Part shown: positions 8,545-18,349 of the stretch, piece by piece
How positions within the stretch are numbered: the first letter of the stretch is position 1
Layout: each line of letters starts with the position of its first letter
Assembly (NCBI GenBank): GCA_043842855.1
Contig: JBBPJF010000003.1
Coordinates: 261,119 to 325,118 of the forward strand
Origin: QFNR01 sp043842855
Lineage (GTDB): Bacteria > Pseudomonadota > Gammaproteobacteria > Burkholderiales > Neisseriaceae
DNA length: 64,000 bases
Direction of reading: 5' to 3'
Notes under the pieces: model-generated
What the model was told of the DNA's origin: nothing
Databases searched by the model: none
What the model saw: only the letters and a program-made list of their open reading frames with translations
Translations under genes and position numbers: made by a program

Positions 8545-9210
8545 CTAAAGTGCTCTGCTAGCCAAATACCTGGTTCGTCCTACTTCTCTTAATAACTCTT
8601 CTCTGCTATTTACTTCTACACCGCCAGCTCTTTTCATTTCTAAGAGTGCCATGTTTGACGTCTCATGATCTAACCCTCTACAAGCAGCTAAGTTCACTAC
8701 TACTTTCCAAGTTTTGGAAGCACGCAGCAGCTGAAGTGCTGTATGCTTGACACAGTACTCCATGGTTAAACCGCCCAATAGAATCAGACGTGTCTTTTTA
8801 AAGTGCAGCCATTCGATAAGTCCCGTACTAGTATGTTCTTGTAAATCATGATAGCAGGAACCATAAGGATGAAGATGCGATTCCACACCTTTATAGATCA
8901 GAAAATCATATTCTTCAGGTCTGGGCAACCCTGGTAGGACATCAAAGCCCTGAGTCCCTACTTCAGCATGAGCGACCCAAGTGAGATCTGCATCGCTATG
9001 ACCAGTGCATTGTCCCATTTCTGCACGCGTATCCACACGCCAAAGACCGCTTGGCCCATGAGCTTCTTTGCTTAATACCCTGAAATCTGCTAACTGTGCT
9101 TGGTAATTCAACTCTGAAACTATCTCCAATACACCGTTTACTGGCAACTCATCCGGACAAAGGCTTGAAAAAGTTTGTTGAACGTCGACCTCAATAGCAA
9201 CAATAGACAC
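8545..9210 (-). CDS. pncA: Nicotinamidase-like cysteine hydrolase
   Basis: Isochorismatase-fold amidohydrolase, 221 residues, probably converting nicotinamide to nicotinate in NAD salvage. The catalytic triad can be placed at Asp9 (EVDVQQTF), Lys107 (IYKGV) and Cys153 (MEYCVKH). The metal site, normally DxH in DWHP, reads KEAHGPSGLW, and the usual T-D before C-V is M-E-Y. Both are departures from standard PncA, so another amide substrate is possible. GTG start with AGGGGGT upstream. It follows prlC by 13 bases and is probably cotranscribed with it. Confidence 0.68.
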   Translation of the reverse strand: MSIVAIEVDVQQTFSSLCPDELPVNGVLEIVSELNYQAQLADFRVLSKEAHGPSGLWRVDTRAEMGQCTGHSDADLTWVAHAEVGTQGFDVLPGLPRPEEYDFLIYKGVESHLHPYGSCYHDLQEHTSTGLIEWLHFKKTRLILLGGLTMEYCVKHTALQLLRASKTWKVVVNLAACRGLDHETSNMALLEMKRAGGVEVNSREELLREVGRTRYLASRAL

Positions 9211-9223
9211 GTTGTACCCCCTA

Positions 9224-11245
9224 TCAATTGATGAGCCCTAAATGCCTCAAAAGCGCATCCACTTTAGGTTTTCTACCTCTAAATGCAATAAACGAATCCA
9301 ACATTGGCCTCGCTCCTCCTTTTGAAAGAATTTCTTTCCAAAATCTCTGTCCTACTTCATGTCGGTTATCAGCTTCTAAAAAGGCTTCATAAACATCTGC
9401 CGAAAGTAACTCAGCCCAAATATAACTGTAGTAGCCCGCACTATACCCCCCTGCAAAAATATGTTCAAATGAATGAGCAAAACGATTTTCTTTCCATTGT
9501 GGGGTTACCGATACCTCAGCTCTTATTGCTTCAAGTATGCTTCTCCAATCTACCGGCGTTTGAAGCTCACCCTGACTATAGATAGTCATATCAAATAAGG
9601 AAAATTCCATCTGTCTTAATAAAAACAAGCCGGCCTGAAAATTTTTAGCTTTTTTCATCTGTTCAAACAATGAATGAGGAATTTTTTCTCCCGTTATACG
9701 GTGTTGTGACATAGATTCCAACACATCAAATTCCCAAGCAAAATTTTCCATTAATTGGCTGGGTAACTCTACTGCATCCCATTCCACACCTGAAATACCA
9801 GCCACATCCAATTCATCCACTGTAGTCAGCAAATGGTGTAAACAATGCCCCATCTCATGAAATAGGGTTATAACTTCCTGGTGCGTCAAATAACTTTTCT
9901 GCTCTCCCACAACGGGGGTGAAATTACAGATTAGATAGGCAATAGGTAACTGTAGTCCCTCCTTTTTCTTCCAACGACCACAGTACTCATTCATCCATGC
10001 TCCACCTTTTTTACCTTCTCGTGCATACAAATCTATGTATACGCCTCCTAGTTCCTGCTTATTTTTTACTAGACGAAAATACTGTACGTCTTTATGCCAT
10101 ACAGGTCTGGCCTCAAATTCAAATTCCACCCCATAAAGTTCATTAATCAAATGGAACAAGCCTTCGAACACCTTCCCCACTTCAAAATATTGTTTGACTG
10201 CTTCTTCTGAAAAGGCATACCTACTTTCCCTGAGTTTTTCACTAACAAAACTCATATCCCACGGTTGTAGTGTTTCCAATCTAAGTTGTTCTTGAGCAAA
10301 ATTGGCTAATTCCTGCATTTCTAATTTAGCCACAGGTAATGCCTTTGTCACCATTTCTTTGAGGAACTCTAATACTTCACTCGGCGTATTTGCCATTTTG
10401 GTCACTAAGGACAGATCCGCATAGCTGTTGTACTCAAGTAGACGGGCCTGTTGAGTAGATTTTTCTAAAATGGCATCTATTACCTCTCCATTATCCCATT
10501 GTCCTTTTTGAAATAATTCACTGGCCCTGGTAGTGTAGGCCCGATACATTGTTTCCCGAACCTGCCGTTCTTCAGCAAATTTCATAATAGAAATATAGTA
10601 TGGCTGCTGTAACTTAATTTCATACCCTGCCCTTTGCTTAGATTTTGCACCTGCTTCGAATAAAGCTAAATCGCTGGGAGGGATACCTCGCAAGGTTTGT
10701 TGATTTTCAATATACCAGCTAAATGAATCAGTAGAATCAAGAACATTTTGACTAAATTTACTATGCAGGACTGATAACTCACTATGTAACTGAGCTAACT
10801 TTTTACGGCTACTTTCTGACAGATGCGCACCCGCTAAACGAAATGTCCTTAAATCATTATGTAATTTTTGTTTTTGTTCAAACGAAAGACTTTCCTCACA
10901 TTCCGCCTCTATCCGCTTTAATCTCTCATACAACTCTAGATCCTGTGCAACCTCTGTATAAAACTCAGAAATTAGCGGAATCATCTGGTTATAAACTTTT
11001 CTTAACTCTGGGGTATTTTTCACTGAATGAAGGTGTGCCACCACGCCCCAGGCCCGCCCTATCCTTTCCAGGGCTGTAGTTAGAGGATCTACACTATCCA
11101 CCCAAGTGATAGGAGAAGTTTTCTTAATCGCACTAATTTCCTGTCTAACCTGCGCTAGCAAATCATTCAAGCTCTTCTCTATTTCACTACTTTCTATTTG
11201 TGGAAAGGCAGGCACTGGCCCCAGCCTTAACAAAGTATCCGACAA
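9224..11245 (-). CDS. prlC: Oligopeptidase A (M3 metallopeptidase)
   Basis: Cytoplasmic zinc endopeptidase that degrades signal peptides and short peptides. 673 residues, normal family length. HEMGH zinc motif at residues 463-467, followed by GVEWDAVELPSQLMENFAWE, which carries the third zinc-ligand glutamate in the family. I prefer the TTG at 11243-11245 as start because AGAGGAG lies seven bases upstream. First gene of a likely prlC-pncA operon. A decayed second copy of part of this gene lies at 13705-13880. Confidence 0.93.
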   Translation of the reverse strand: MSDTLLRLGPVPAFPQIESSEIEKSLNDLLAQVRQEISAIKKTSPITWVDSVDPLTTALERIGRAWGVVAHLHSVKNTPELRKVYNQMIPLISEFYTEVAQDLELYERLKRIEAECEESLSFEQKQKLHNDLRTFRLAGAHLSESSRKKLAQLHSELSVLHSKFSQNVLDSTDSFSWYIENQQTLRGIPPSDLALFEAGAKSKQRAGYEIKLQQPYYISIMKFAEERQVRETMYRAYTTRASELFQKGQWDNGEVIDAILEKSTQQARLLEYNSYADLSLVTKMANTPSEVLEFLKEMVTKALPVAKLEMQELANFAQEQLRLETLQPWDMSFVSEKLRESRYAFSEEAVKQYFEVGKVFEGLFHLINELYGVEFEFEARPVWHKDVQYFRLVKNKQELGGVYIDLYAREGKKGGAWMNEYCGRWKKKEGLQLPIAYLICNFTPVVGEQKSYLTHQEVITLFHEMGHCLHHLLTTVDELDVAGISGVEWDAVELPSQLMENFAWEFDVLESMSQHRITGEKIPHSLFEQMKKAKNFQAGLFLLRQMEFSLFDMTIYSQGELQTPVDWRSILEAIRAEVSVTPQWKENRFAHSFEHIFAGGYSAGYYSYIWAELLSADVYEAFLEADNRHEVGQRFWKEILSKGGARPMLDSFIAFRGRKPKVDALLRHLGLIN

Positions 11246-11437
11246 AATAAACTCCTCTTACAATAGTCTGATAAAAGCCCTCCATTTTAAGCTATTTCCG
11301 CTTATTTTAGCAGTATCCAAATAAAAGTTAGGATGCAGAAGGCCTAGCTTCTTACCGTTTCCATTAACTCTAACCGTGCTATTTCTAACTGAATCGTCTA
11401 AAATGGCGCGTATAAAGGAGCCTTTGAAATTACAACT

Positions 11438-13342
11438 ATGAGTCTGCTAGATAATGTCTACTACCCTACTGATTTAAAAAAAATACCAAAAGCTGATCTC
11501 CCTGAGCTCGCAAAAGAAATTCGTACCTTTCTTCTAAAAAATATTGCTAAAAGTGGAGGGCATTTTGCTAGTAATTTAGGTACTGTTGAATTAACTATTG
11601 CGTTACATTATGTATTTGACACACCTACCGATCATCTAATCTGGGACGTGGGGCATCAAGCCTATGTGCATAAATTATTAACCGGACGTAAAGAAAAAAT
11701 GTCTACCATTCGTTGCTACCAGGGTCTTGCGCCCTTTCCAAGAATTGTAGAATCTCCTTACGACGCGTTTGGAGTTGGGCATTCTTCTACCTCTATTAGT
11801 GCTGCACTAGGCCTAGCAATAGCTGATCAATTAGAAGGAAACTCTAATCACTCTATTGCTGTCATTGGAGACGGAGCAATGACGGCTGGTATGGCTTTTG
11901 AAGCACTTAACAATGCTGGGAATCGCAAAGATATTAAATTACTCGTGATCTTAAACGACAATAAAATGTCTATTTCTGCTAATGTTGGTGTACTCCCACA
12001 GTATTTAGCTAGGAACTTAGTGCAAGATGTTAAAGGTTTATTAAAAACTTTTAAAGCAAAAACCACCCCCATTTTAGAAAAAATACCCCTTGCAATCCCT
12101 ACTGCACAAAATATCGAATCTCACTTTAATTCCTTGATTCATCAAACGCGTTCTGGACTGTCTTTATTCAATGATTTTGGTTTCCATTACACAGGTATTG
12201 TAGAAGGACATAATCTCCTAGAGCTCATAGAAATATTAGAATACCTAAAAAAGGAACCTGGTCCACAATTACTTCATATACATACACAAAAGGGGCATGG
12301 CTATGTCCCGGCAGAGCAAGACCCTATCGGATTTCATGCCCTTCCACAATTTGACCTAGCAGCGCCACCCTTAACTGCCCCCAATAATCCAAAAATTACT
12401 TACTCCAAGGTATTTGGACAGTGGTGTATTGATCAAGCCAAGGCTGATAGACGTTTTATAGCCATTACTCCTGCTATGTGTGAAGGTTCTGGACTAGCTG
12501 AGTTTGCTGAGCAATTTCCTCCACGCTATTTTGATGTAGGTATTGCAGAACAACACGCTGTAACTTTTGCTGCTGGTCTAGCTTTGGGAGGTAAAAAGCC
12601 CGTTGTTGCTATTTACTCAACCTTTCTACAAAGAGCTTACGACCAATTAATCCATGATGTAGCTATTCAAAATTTACCTGTGCTTTTGGCTGTTGACCGC
12701 GCAGGTTTAGTCGGAGAAGATGGCCCCACCCACGTAGGTGCTTACGATCTTAGTTTTCTCCGTTGTATTCCCAACCTCATTGTTGCTTGCCCTTCTGATG
12801 AGAATGAATGTCGTTTACTGTTATCCAGTTGTTATCAACAAAATCAACCCGCCGTAGTGCGTTATCCTAAGGGAGAAGGACCGGGGGTCCCTGTTGAAAC
12901 GGGCTTTGAAACTGTCCCTATTGGCCAGGGAATTATTAGGAAAAAAGGAGAAAAACTTGCTCTTTTAGCATTCGGTAGCATGGTTCATCCTGCACTAGAT
13001 GTAGCTGAAAATTTAAATGCTACAGTGGTTGATATGCGCTTTGTCAAGCCGCTAGATGAAACGCTCATTCTACAATTAGCTAAAGACCATTTTTACTTCG
13101 TTACGCTAGAAGAAAACACTATCAAAGGAGGAGCTGGCTCTGCTGTGCTAGAAGCCCTAGCCCGACATCAAGTTCTTCTACCCGTCCTTCAACTGGGCTT
13201 ACCAGATGAAGTTATCGAACACGGAAACCGCTCCACACTTATGAAAACATTGGGCCTAGATCGCGATGGAATCAAAAAACGCATTCTAGAGTTTATGCAA
13301 CCTCTTAGACCAGAAGCGCATAGCCATTTCTCAAACGTTTAA
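11438..13342 (+). CDS. dxs: 1-deoxy-D-xylulose-5-phosphate synthase
   Basis: Thiamine-diphosphate enzyme that condenses pyruvate and glyceraldehyde 3-phosphate, the first step of the MEP isoprenoid route (also feeding thiamine and pyridoxal phosphate). 634 residues. DVGHQAYVHKLLTGR near the N-terminus, the ThDP-binding GDGAMTAGMAFEALNNAG near residue 144, then the pyrimidine-binding and C-terminal transketolase domains. PdxJ, which uses its product, is encoded at 50 kb. The AAAGGAG lies unusually far (about 17 bases) from the ATG; no better in-frame start is visible. Confidence 0.96.
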   Translation: MSLLDNVYYPTDLKKIPKADLPELAKEIRTFLLKNIAKSGGHFASNLGTVELTIALHYVFDTPTDHLIWDVGHQAYVHKLLTGRKEKMSTIRCYQGLAPFPRIVESPYDAFGVGHSSTSISAALGLAIADQLEGNSNHSIAVIGDGAMTAGMAFEALNNAGNRKDIKLLVILNDNKMSISANVGVLPQYLARNLVQDVKGLLKTFKAKTTPILEKIPLAIPTAQNIESHFNSLIHQTRSGLSLFNDFGFHYTGIVEGHNLLELIEILEYLKKEPGPQLLHIHTQKGHGYVPAEQDPIGFHALPQFDLAAPPLTAPNNPKITYSKVFGQWCIDQAKADRRFIAITPAMCEGSGLAEFAEQFPPRYFDVGIAEQHAVTFAAGLALGGKKPVVAIYSTFLQRAYDQLIHDVAIQNLPVLLAVDRAGLVGEDGPTHVGAYDLSFLRCIPNLIVACPSDENECRLLLSSCYQQNQPAVVRYPKGEGPGVPVETGFETVPIGQGIIRKKGEKLALLAFGSMVHPALDVAENLNATVVDMRFVKPLDETLILQLAKDHFYFVTLEENTIKGGAGSAVLEALARHQVLLPVLQLGLPDEVIEHGNRSTLMKTLGLDRDGIKKRILEFMQPLRPEAHSHFSNV

Positions 13343-13704
13343 GTATACCTCCCTAGTTTGAGCACAGGTTCTTTGGTTAGTATATGAAGTTCTAAATGTA
13401 TGGCATTTACCTTTGGTCGCTGGTCTAAACTGCCTCAGCATTTAAAGTATGCTTTCAGTAGCATAGGCTAAATTTAAAGCTTCTACGGATATCAAAAAAA
13501 CTATCTTTAAATTAACCCAATGGCTCTTTTGTTGGTTTCTTCTGCTGGCTGAATCTGCAAAGCATAGCTCAATATGAGAAATATTTTTTTCCTACTTGAT
13601 TTGGAAATTGTATTTCCAGAAGGGTACCACATGGTCTCGTTAAAAAGTAACTTGAAAAATACGAGCCTTAAACTTAACTAACACGAGCCAAGTCTTATCC
13701 TTCT

Positions 13705-13880
13705 AGCTCTTATACGCTCAAGTATGCTTCCCTAATCTACCGATACTTGAAGCTAGCCCTGAATTCCATCAACTAACAGGTCCTTCCACAGCCATATCCC
13801 ATTCCATGTCTAAAATTCCGGCCATAACTAATACATTCACTGTAGCCGTAAACGATATAAACAATGTCCATCTCATACTA
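13705..13880 (-). pseudogene. Relic of a second prlC-like M3 peptidase gene
   Basis: Two blocks match the prlC DNA by eye on the same strand. Block A, 13705-13762, matches 9518-9576 at roughly 85% (shared AAGTATGCTTC, AATCTACCG, TTGAAGCT). Block B, about 13763-13880, matches 9743-9860 at roughly 70% with one small indel. Block B translates in pieces as VAGI/MAGI, EWD and LME, the residues that follow the zinc motif in PrlC. The ~175 bases that should separate the blocks are deleted. Frame is broken, so non-functional. The rest of 13343-14070 shows nothing recognisable. Confidence 0.6.
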
Positions 13881-14073
13881 AGGAAACTCAATTGACTTAG
13901 TTATATCTATTATCTAATAGATGCTGTTTTCTAATTTAAGAAACCTCTAAGCCTATTTGGTTGAATTTTAGCAGTAACCTTTTTACATTATGAAACTAAA
14001 ATATCCTTTGCTTATACCTTTCTAGTATAATCTGCCGGCGATATTTCTTTCCTTTTATCTTTGGAGTGTATTG

Positions 14074-14523
14074 ATGAAAATGTTTAACGATATCCTGGTA
14101 GGGGATCTCGCTTTGTCTATCTCTTTGCCTGCTCTAGCTGATGGTTTGAAAGTATTAAAAACTAGCAATATTCTGGAGGTTGTGGCTAAAGTTCCAGCAA
14201 ACCCAGAAATAGCTACCCTATTCGAAGATGCAAAACCTACACTCGGAAAATTTATTGGTGCAATTGCTTGTAAACAAGAGTATTCAAGATACCTAGATAC
14301 CAAGGCTTCGTCTTTCCACCCTGTAATAAGTCCTTTTTACGATCTTGCTTATCATAAGGCAGGATGTCTAAAAATCTTAAGAGTATCTGACCTAACCAAA
14401 GAGGCTGCGAACGCCTTTCACTTTAAGGTCCAGTACATGTCTCCCCAAAGTGAGGAAACTACTTTTGACAGCTACGTTGCTGTTAAACAGCCAGAAGGAG
14501 ACTGGCTGTTCCACGGTTACTAA
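14074..14523 (+). CDS. Hypothetical exported protein
   Basis: Not recognised. 149 residues. TTGGAG lies seven bases before the ATG at 14074, which I prefer over the TTG just upstream. The N-terminus looks like a signal peptide ending in PALADG, but an aspartate (VGDLAL) sits in its hydrophobic core and could weaken export. The C-terminal half (DLTKEAANAFHFKVQYMSP, then a Tyr/Trp-ending strand) suggests a small alpha+beta domain. It is followed 91 bases later by a lipoprotein gene on the same strand. Confidence 0.6.
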   Translation: MKMFNDILVGDLALSISLPALADGLKVLKTSNILEVVAKVPANPEIATLFEDAKPTLGKFIGAIACKQEYSRYLDTKASSFHPVISPFYDLAYHKAGCLKILRVSDLTKEAANAFHFKVQYMSPQSEETTFDSYVAVKQPEGDWLFHGY

Positions 14524-14614
14524 TAATTAATTGTTTTTAAGACGGTTATTTTGTTGTTTCAACGACTTGTCGCAATAATTTAAACTTATTTAAAACCATA
14601 AGGGAAATATCTAT

Positions 14615-15322
14615 ATGAAAGTTGTAACTAAAACAATACCACTAGTGGCCCTTTTAACCCTTCTTTCGGCTTGTAGCTCACCTAAAGAAGCTACTGAATC
14701 TAATTTTAGGAAAGTGCTCAATGATAATTTTGAAACTAAAGATTGTGCTGGCATTACCCTAGATAGCCCACAAGTGGCGAAAGGCATTTATCGCTCTGAT
14801 TTGCCAGATGCTAAAGAGGTGACTAAAGAAGCAAAGTTACCACTTTTCTATGCCTACGCTAACCCATCTCAAGCTGGTTGGAATGAAGATAATGCTCAAA
14901 GAGAATTGAAAAGGTACAATGCACTGGTAAAGGTGGGGCTGCTGTCGGCAAAAGAGAAAAATATACCTGAAAGCTACCTGAAAGCGATGGGCCAGGCCGA
15001 GAAGACTATCCAGGGTATAGAATATTCTCTCACTGAGGTAGGTACAAAACTGGCTTACACATCCTCTAATGGAAACGTTAAGTTTTGTGCAGCACACTAT
15101 AAAGTAGATGAAATTAAGAATTTCACCCAACCCGCAGATGTAATGGGTATGCATGTAACTGAAGTAAGATACGTCTACAGTCCGGCTAATATAGCAGATT
15201 GGGCTAAGAATGAAGAAATTAAACGAACCTTTCCAGCACTACAAAAAAGCCTAGAAGGAAAACAGGAAGCCAAAGAAGTCTTTATTTTGACTAATAAAGG
15301 CTGGTCGCAAGGACGTCCCTAA
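14615..15322 (+). CDS. Hypothetical lipoprotein
   Basis: 235 residues with a basic N-terminus, hydrophobic core and lipobox LLSAC (Cys20), so predicted to be lipid-anchored. The mature part is mostly helical and charged, with two further cysteines (KDC, KFC) that could pair. No family recognised. A hairpin terminator at 15357-15388 closes the unit. Confidence 0.7.
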   Translation: MKVVTKTIPLVALLTLLSACSSPKEATESNFRKVLNDNFETKDCAGITLDSPQVAKGIYRSDLPDAKEVTKEAKLPLFYAYANPSQAGWNEDNAQRELKRYNALVKVGLLSAKEKNIPESYLKAMGQAEKTIQGIEYSLTEVGTKLAYTSSNGNVKFCAAHYKVDEIKNFTQPADVMGMHVTEVRYVYSPANIADWAKNEEIKRTFPALQKSLEGKQEAKEVFILTNKGWSQGRP

Positions 15323-15356
15323 CTTAGTATTTTAAGAGTAATTGGCTAAGCTTTTT

Positions 15357-15388
15357 AAAGAGGGCGGCCCTCGCGGCCTCTCTCTTTT
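15357..15388 (+). terminator. Rho-independent terminator after the lipoprotein gene
   Basis: Stem AAAGAGGGCGGCC against GGCCTCTCTCTTT around loop CTCGC, with a T-rich end, 35 bases after the stop codon. Pairing is complete except for one mismatch and a G-T pair. Confidence 0.7.
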
Positions 15389-16323
15389 CCTCGTTTATTT
15401 TTCCAATTCTACTATTTTTTAACCACTTAGCTGTTTTACTAACGAGATATTAATATTTACTTAAACCGTCATTGTCAGAATGGTTGCCCAATGGATTAGG
15501 CCCCAAAAGCAGCTAAACTGCTATAGACTCTGACTCCAACTAGTGTAGACTGGCGAAGACCGCCAATTTAAAACGCACCCCTCTTTGTCAAGTGAAGGCT
15601 TATCCAACTTTTACTGCTTTCACAGTAAAAAACCGTACAGGGCTAACCTAACGAAGCAGCATTTAAATTAGTTCAATTGAACAGGAAACTAAAAAAAATT
15701 ATCTCTACAATCTTTTTTAATAAGATTGTCTTATGGAAGAAAGGCTGGACGAACAGGTTTTATAGTATTGGTAGCCAGTTGAACCATTTTCATACTAATC
15801 ATTTCCAGTACAGCAATATAATTTTATATCTCTCCTTACTAAAACTTTCAATAGTGATTCGCCTTTTTTGAATGCCTGCGTTCTCCCGGAAAAACCTGCT
15901 CCATATAAACTATTTTTATCAACTTTTCTATTACTTGCCCCGAGCCTTATAGATCCTTGCTTAAGCTTCTCTATACTTTAGCTTTACACTGATACTATTC
16001 TGCTTTGAAAAGCACTTTACCCATTTTAAACTCTCCCTCGTCACCCCTGAGTACTTCTACGCTAATTTAGCTTAAACACAGGACGGCATAAGGAGACCCG
16101 CTTGGTACTTTTCACCAGATAGAAGGATGAATGCCTTCAACTATAAAGTAATTATTTATAGAGCCAACAAGCAAGGGGCCCCATGCTCTGTTTGTCGGAA
16201 GAGTTAAGCAAATAGACCTAAGACTGAACTTAGAGGAAGACAGCGAGTAGAATCGAATTCAGAGTAGCTCAACAAGACTGTGCTGCCATTCAGGAAATAA
16301 GGCTAAACGGATGAGGTAGTAGC
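15389..16323. other. Spacer of about 0.93 kb without a supported gene
   Basis: No frame here has a credible start, ribosome site or family motif; a 64-codon frame at 15677-15871 is low-complexity and unsupported. An 8-bp inverted repeat (TTTTACTG/CAGTAAAA, 15609-15630) is the only structure noted. Probably decayed sequence. Confidence 0.5.
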
Positions 16324-17076
16324 CTACTTACTAGTATTCTGTTCAAGAAATTTTTTCAAGTTTTGTGGTAAGCCATCTATCCGTCTCCCATCAGGTAATA
16401 AAATGGTAGGCGTACCCTGGATACCCAGTTTCTCACCTAGCTTTACATTCTGTGCGATGGGGTTATCACAAGTGGCCACTCGGGGAATAGCTGCATTATC
16501 CTTCATGTGCGACCTCCATATCTCCACTCTTCTATTTTCAGGCTGACACCAAAGCTGGACTGCCTTCTGCATTGAGCCTGGATGCAAACCCTCTATGGGG
16601 TACAGAAACTCATAAATAGTTATATTATCTATTGAGCTCAGCTCTTGCTCCAATCTCTTACAAAAAGGGCACTCCGGATCAGTAAATACAATCAAGCGAA
16701 GCTTACCATTGCCTTTGACTACCTTAATTGCATTTTCTAAGGGCAAAGCCCCAACATCCGCAGCCTGCAATTGGGCAATCTTTTCCTCAGTCAAACTTCT
16801 CCTACTTTTAATATCTACCACGTCACCCACAAAAACATACTTTCGTGTTTTATCTAAATAAACCACCCGACTTCCGCCTAATACAACTTCATAAAGTTCC
16901 AAAGCAGGGAGATACTTAATTGATTCAACTGAAACAGACCCAGAAAAAAATTTTTCCATCGTTGCCTTAGCTTCTTTCACTCCGTTATCCCCCGTGGCTA
17001 AGCCTATTGCAATCCCTCCTAGCAGCAACGCTAACGCCAGCGCTATCCATTTAAAAGGTGTCTGCATCAATTTCAT
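16324..17076 (-). CDS. dsbC: Thiol:disulfide interchange protein DsbC
   Basis: Periplasmic disulfide isomerase. 250 residues: an uncleaved or cleavable N-terminal membrane segment (about 8-28), a DsbC dimerisation domain, then a thioredoxin fold with CPFC at residues 136-139, the cis-proline loop GTPTI and two further cysteines (LWCQ, ATCD). I chose the ATG at 17074-17076 because AAAGG sits six bases upstream; a TTG six bases further up overlaps that site. It starts 9 bases after the ftsZ stop, the slot often held by lpxC in other proteobacteria, so it is probably cotranscribed with the division cluster. Confidence 0.88.
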   Translation of the reverse strand: MKLMQTPFKWIALALALLLGGIAIGLATGDNGVKEAKATMEKFFSGSVSVESIKYLPALELYEVVLGGSRVVYLDKTRKYVFVGDVVDIKSRRSLTEEKIAQLQAADVGALPLENAIKVVKGNGKLRLIVFTDPECPFCKRLEQELSSIDNITIYEFLYPIEGLHPGSMQKAVQLWCQPENRRVEIWRSHMKDNAAIPRVATCDNPIAQNVKLGEKLGIQGTPTILLPDGRRIDGLPQNLKKFLEQNTSK

Positions 17077-17085
17077 AATCAACCT

Positions 17086-18240
17086 TTAATCTGCCTGACG
17101 ACGCAACATCGCAGGGACTTCAAAATCGTCCATTACCGAACGCTTTTTAAAATCTTCTGCTGTTAAACGAGTAGAGCTTCCACTTCTTCCCGAGCGAATG
17201 ATAGAACCAAAACTCATCGAACGCCCTCCCCCTGAAATAGTCCTTTCGTGCGTGTGTGCTACGCCATTCGAATCATCTCCTAAATCAGTGGCAATGAGAG
17301 TAACACGGATAGCCCCTTCGGTCATCGTTTCATCCTCTACCACCCCATACTTCCTTTCGGCTTCTGGATCTACATATCCGTTGATAATTGACATGATCTC
17401 ATTGTATTCCGACATTCTAAGTTCGCCTGGCCTAGTAGTAATATTAAGCAAGATCCCTTTTGCACCCTTTAGAGAAATACTCTCTAACAGTGGGTTAAAG
17501 ATCGCTTTTTCTGTTGCTAGTCTAGCTCTGTCTTCACCTGTTACTTCAGCAGAACCCATCATAGCAATGCCACGAATCCTCATGATATTTTTCACATCAC
17601 TAAAATCTAGATTAATTAATCCCGCACTACTAACTACTTCATGAATGCCTGTCACTGCAGAAGTCAGGATGGCATCTGCTTCAGCAAATGCCTCTCTCAT
17701 CGTAACCTCTTCACCCAATAATTTCAGGAGATTATCATTGGGTATGACTATGAGTGAGTCCACCTGCTCTCTTAACTTTTCCAGACCTTGCTCTGCAATC
17801 TTTGCTCGTTTTCCTTCATAGGCAAACGGTTTCGTCACCACGGCTACCGTTAAAATTTCTAATTCTTTAGCAATTTTTGCGACTACGGGTGAAGCCCCTG
17901 TTCCAGTGCCACCGCCCATTCCAGCAGTAATAAAAAGCATCTGAGCCCCCTGGATAGCATGTTTGATCTGCTCTTCTCCCTCAAGTGCAGCCTGCTCACC
18001 TATTTCCGGGTCCGCTCCTGCCCCTAACCCTCTAGTCAAATTTGCTCCTAAGTAAATCTTATGAGGAGCTAGATTTTTTTCTAAAATCTGAGCATCTGTA
18101 TTAGCACTAATGAACTCTACCCCTCTCAGATTAGACCTAATCATGTTATCTATAGCATTGCAGCCCCCGCCTCCTACACCTATTACCTTAACAACAGCGG
18201 GCTCCATCTTAGCTTCTGCTCTATTATCGAATGATTCCAT
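17086..18240 (-). CDS. ftsZ: Cell division protein FtsZ
   Basis: Tubulin-like GTPase that forms the Z-ring. 384 residues from the ATG at 18240, chosen because AGAGGAG immediately precedes it; a GTG 21 bases upstream is possible. Tubulin signature GGGTGTG at about residues 109-115, T7-loop synergy residues in NLDFSDV, and the C-terminal FEVPAMLRR peptide that binds FtsA and other partners. The C-terminal linker is short (about 45 residues). Follows ftsA by 109 bases. Confidence 0.98.
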   Translation of the reverse strand: MESFDNRAEAKMEPAVVKVIGVGGGGCNAIDNMIRSNLRGVEFISANTDAQILEKNLAPHKIYLGANLTRGLGAGADPEIGEQAALEGEEQIKHAIQGAQMLFITAGMGGGTGTGASPVVAKIAKELEILTVAVVTKPFAYEGKRAKIAEQGLEKLREQVDSLIVIPNDNLLKLLGEEVTMREAFAEADAILTSAVTGIHEVVSSAGLINLDFSDVKNIMRIRGIAMMGSAEVTGEDRARLATEKAIFNPLLESISLKGAKGILLNITTRPGELRMSEYNEIMSIINGYVDPEAERKYGVVEDETMTEGAIRVTLIATDLGDDSNGVAHTHERTISGGGRSMSFGSIIRSGRSGSSTRLTAEDFKKRSVMDDFEVPAMLRRQAD

Positions 18241-18349
18241 ACGCTCCTCTTCATTCTGCACTCAATGCTCTGTTATAAAACTACTAGACCATTATATCGC
18301 ATCAAACTCTTAGGTTAAGCACTCTTAGTCGAAAAATGAGCCCTCCTTT

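Noticed and set aside
14008..14031. TTGCTT and TATAAT as a promoter for the gene at 14074
   Set aside because: The hexamers are only 12 bases apart; the -10 alone may be real but no matching -35 is seen.
15677..15871. 64-codon plus-strand frame in the long spacer before dsbC
   Set aside because: Low-complexity, no ribosome site, no family likeness.
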